NCBI GenBank assembly: GCA_026392815.1
Contig: JAPLBI010000007.1
Span: 1-7,551, forward strand
Reading direction: 5' to 3'
Length of the DNA stretch: 7,551 bases
Source of the DNA: Actinomycetota bacterium
GTDB taxonomy: Bacteria > Actinomycetota > Actinomycetes > Nanopelagicales > Nanopelagicaceae
Shown: piece by piece, positions 6,448 through 7,551 of the stretch
Position numbering within the stretch: the first letter of the stretch is position 1
Layout: every line of letters starts with the position of its first letter
Position numbers and translations under genes: made by a program
The notes under the pieces: model-generated
What the model saw: the letters and a program-made list of their open reading frames with translations, nothing else
Told to the model about the DNA's origin: nothing
Databases searched by the model: none

Positions 6448-7427
6448 TTGCTCACATCCGAAAGAACGCGGTAGTTATAGAAATGGTGGAAACGAAAGCC
6501 CATTGATTTATAGAGGGCCAATCCTGCGCCGTTTTCGCTATCTACCTGTAAACCAATTTTCGTGGCACCCTGTTCGCTTGCAGCTGCCATAAGCGCGCGC
6601 ATTAGCAAAGCGCCGATACCTTTACCTCTAAATTCAGGGTTAACAAATACGCGAGTAGCCAGCGACCATTTTCCAAAAGTTGCAATTCTGCCTATAGCAA
6701 TTGTCTTGTTCTGGAATTTGATTTGTGCATATCGCGCTGGATAATTTCGCATGATTCGTTCAAGTTGATGATCAGATTGAACTTCTAGCCATTCAAGAGT
6801 TGGCTCCGTGGAGATCACAATTTTAAAATCGGCACTTTCAAGATCGAGGTTATCTGGAATGTCGTTGACTAAATACTCTGCACCAACTTTTACTCCCCAC
6901 CCAATATCACCTAAGAAATTATCAAGTTCTTCATAGAGCGGCAAAGGCAAAGTAAATGTTGGCGTTAGCCCTTTCTGCTGATAAATCTTTACGACTTCGT
7001 CAACTGCCTTTTCTATATCTAAATTAGGTTCTCCAAATGGTGCAGCACCTGTGGGTAGAACCGAATTTGCGCGCATAGTGAAGCCATCTGAAATTCTTAG
7101 CCGCCATTTACCTATTTCTTCAATCTCATCTGCTGGCCAAGTTAAATCAGAGAGATGTTCTAGCTCTTGAATTCGTAGCGAGAGAGGAGCTCCCGTTCCT
7201 GCGCGGTCGGGCAGCGCTTTAATCTCGCGCCAGATAGCAATCTCATCTTCTGAGAAGGAAATTGTTTGCCCTTTCGAGTTAAGTAACTCGTTTACGCCAT
7301 CGCCACAGCGCTGCAGAATCCCGACGATATCCCTAAAGCCACCAGTTGCTTCATGAAGCCGAACTGTGACTCGTGCGCCAATTGCAGCAGCCAGGTTAGG
7401 TTGCGATTTCTGGCTAGACGGGCTCAT
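6444..7427 (-). CDS. GNAT-family N-acetyltransferase, Rv0428c-like with N-terminal SH3-like domain
   Basis: The 327-residue protein has two parts. Residues about 16-66 (ARVTVRLHEATGGFRDIVGIL) look like the SH3-type barrel of the actinobacterial Rv0428c-like group. The remainder includes GKWRLRISDGFTMRANSVLP (106-125), typical of the same group, and a C-terminal acetyl-CoA binding core with RGKGIG (267-272), then ENGAGLALYKSMGF (298-311). M. tuberculosis Rv0428c has been called a histone-type acetyltransferase; the true substrate here is unknown. I considered MshD, the mycothiol acetyltransferase with two GNAT domains, because mshB is nearby. The SH3-like start and the N-S-V-L-P motif argue against it. 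The stop overlaps the cysS start by four bases, so the two form an operon. It is divergent from the probable fdxA. Confidence 0.82.
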   Translation of the reverse strand: MSPSSQKSQPNLAAAIGARVTVRLHEATGGFRDIVGILQRCGDGVNELLNSKGQTISFSEDEIAIWREIKALPDRAGTGAPLSLRIQELEHLSDLTWPADEIEEIGKWRLRISDGFTMRANSVLPTGAAPFGEPNLDIEKAVDEVVKIYQQKGLTPTFTLPLPLYEELDNFLGDIGWGVKVGAEYLVNDIPDNLDLESADFKIVISTEPTLEWLEVQSDHQLERIMRNYPARYAQIKFQNKTIAIGRIATFGKWSLATRVFVNPEFRGKGIGALLMRALMAAASEQGATKIGLQVDSENGAGLALYKSMGFRFHHFYNYRVLSDVSK

Positions 7428-7433
7428 GTCGTT

Positions 7434-7439
7434 ACTTTA
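7434..7439 (-). promoter_or_regulatory. Candidate -10 box for the GNAT-cysS operon, leaderless spacing
   Basis: On the minus strand TAAAGT is followed by six bases (AACGAC) and then the ATG at 7427. There is no purine-rich Shine-Dalgarno stretch and no recognisable -35 hexamer at standard distance. The placement is what a leaderless actinobacterial transcript would show. Confidence 0.35.
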
Positions 7440-7465
7440 ATCGGGCGTTGGCCCAAGTGCATGGT

Positions 7466-7471
7466 TAGAAT
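7466..7471 (+). promoter_or_regulatory. Candidate -10 box for fdxA
   Basis: TAGAAT matches the -10 consensus at five of six positions and lies about 60 bases before the GTG start. No -35 element is evident 16-18 bases upstream. A transcript starting about seven bases downstream would carry a leader of roughly 55 bases containing the hairpin at 7486-7503. Confidence 0.3.
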
Positions 7472-7485
7472 TAGCGCCATCGCAG

Positions 7486-7503
7486 GCTCTGAACACCCAG
7501 AGC
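7486..7503 (+). other. Small inverted repeat in the fdxA leader
   Basis: GCTCTG, a six-base loop (AACACC) and CAGAGC form a perfect 6-bp stem. No T-run follows, so it is not a terminator. It could be an RNA hairpin upstream of the ribosome binding site, an operator, or chance. Confidence 0.3.
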
Positions 7504-7519
7504 GATGTGGACATTATTT

Positions 7520-7525
7520 GGAGGA
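7520..7525 (+). promoter_or_regulatory. Ribosome binding site of fdxA
   Basis: GGAGGA ends six bases before the GTG at 7532. It is the strongest Shine-Dalgarno sequence in the window and fixes this start despite the non-ATG codon. It contrasts with several neighbours that lack any clear site. Confidence 0.7.
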
Positions 7526-7531
7526 ACTCTC

Positions 7532-7551
7532 GTGACCTACATAATTGCTCA
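7532..7551 (+). CDS. fdxA: Probable FdxA-type ferredoxin, first codons only (3' end outside window)
   Basis: Only six codons and two bases are present, reading M-T-Y-I-I-A and then CA-. Actinobacterial seven-iron ferredoxins (FdxA/FdxC), which carry one 3Fe-4S and one 4Fe-4S cluster, characteristically start MTYVIAQP or close to it, and the cut codon is compatible with Gln. No cluster-binding cysteine is inside the window, so the call rests on the N-terminus, the strong ribosome binding site, and the remembered placement of this gene beside a divergent GNAT gene in other Actinobacteria. dapC would be expected downstream by that analogy, but it cannot be seen. Confidence 0.6.

Noticed and set aside
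6444..7427. MshD, mycothiol acetyltransferase
   Set aside because: There is only one clear GNAT acetyl-CoA motif, and the N-terminal SH3-like part and RANSVLP segment match the Rv0428c-like group. Nearness to mshB is not enough.
1..7551. Mobile element, CRISPR, phage, toxin-antitoxin or defence system
   Set aside because: No transposase, integrase, direct-repeat array, tRNA-linked attachment site or known defence domain is seen. Apart from small unknowns, every gene fits core actinobacterial families.

Overview
The window looks like core chromosome of a small-genome actinobacterium with moderate GC, judged by eye at a little under 50%. Three things point there: MshB, a mycothiol enzyme essentially confined to Actinobacteria; actinobacterial protein families (DUF3107, Rv0428c-like GNAT, MoeZ-type MoeB-rhodanese fusion); and gene order recalled from Mycobacterium and Streptomyces. 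The moderate GC, very tight packing and short intergenic gaps would fit freshwater Nanopelagicales (acI lineage). That placement is inference and was not tested.

Layout. Bases 1-366 (+) hold the 3' end of a ParA/MinD-like ATPase gene. It converges, with no base between the stop codons, on a minus-strand group read as tetR (2556-1927), DUF3107 (1863-1606) and a DEAD-box helicase (1604-367). The helicase reading frame is broken: it shifts frame near 1354-1361, and the segment that should carry motif Ia is missing. Divergent from tetR across a 120-base gap is a plus-strand run of moeZ (2677-3873), mshB (3886-4752) and a small membrane protein (4753-5067). This converges on a minus-strand pair, an Rv0428c-like GNAT gene (7427-6444) and cysS (6447-5074), which overlap by four bases. 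At the right edge, divergent from the GNAT gene, the first codons of a probable fdxA-type ferredoxin begin at 7532 behind a strong ribosome binding site.

How the genes fit together. moeZ, mshB and cysS all handle sulfur or cysteine: sulfur activation and transfer, mycothiol synthesis, and cysteinyl-tRNA formation. The tetR-DUF3107-helicase block facing moeZ resembles the Mycobacterium tuberculosis Rv3206c-Rv3211 neighbourhood. The mshB-membrane protein pair resembles Rv1170-Rv1171. Both comparisons come from memory.

I see no mobile element, CRISPR array, tRNA, rRNA, phage gene or defence system, and nothing that amounts to a new multi-gene system. The points most worth a second look are the damaged helicase, the variant cysS, the metal-site cysteines in MoeZ, the mshB-linked membrane protein, and -10 boxes placed as for leaderless mRNAs. 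No stretch longer than about 120 bases lacks a gene.
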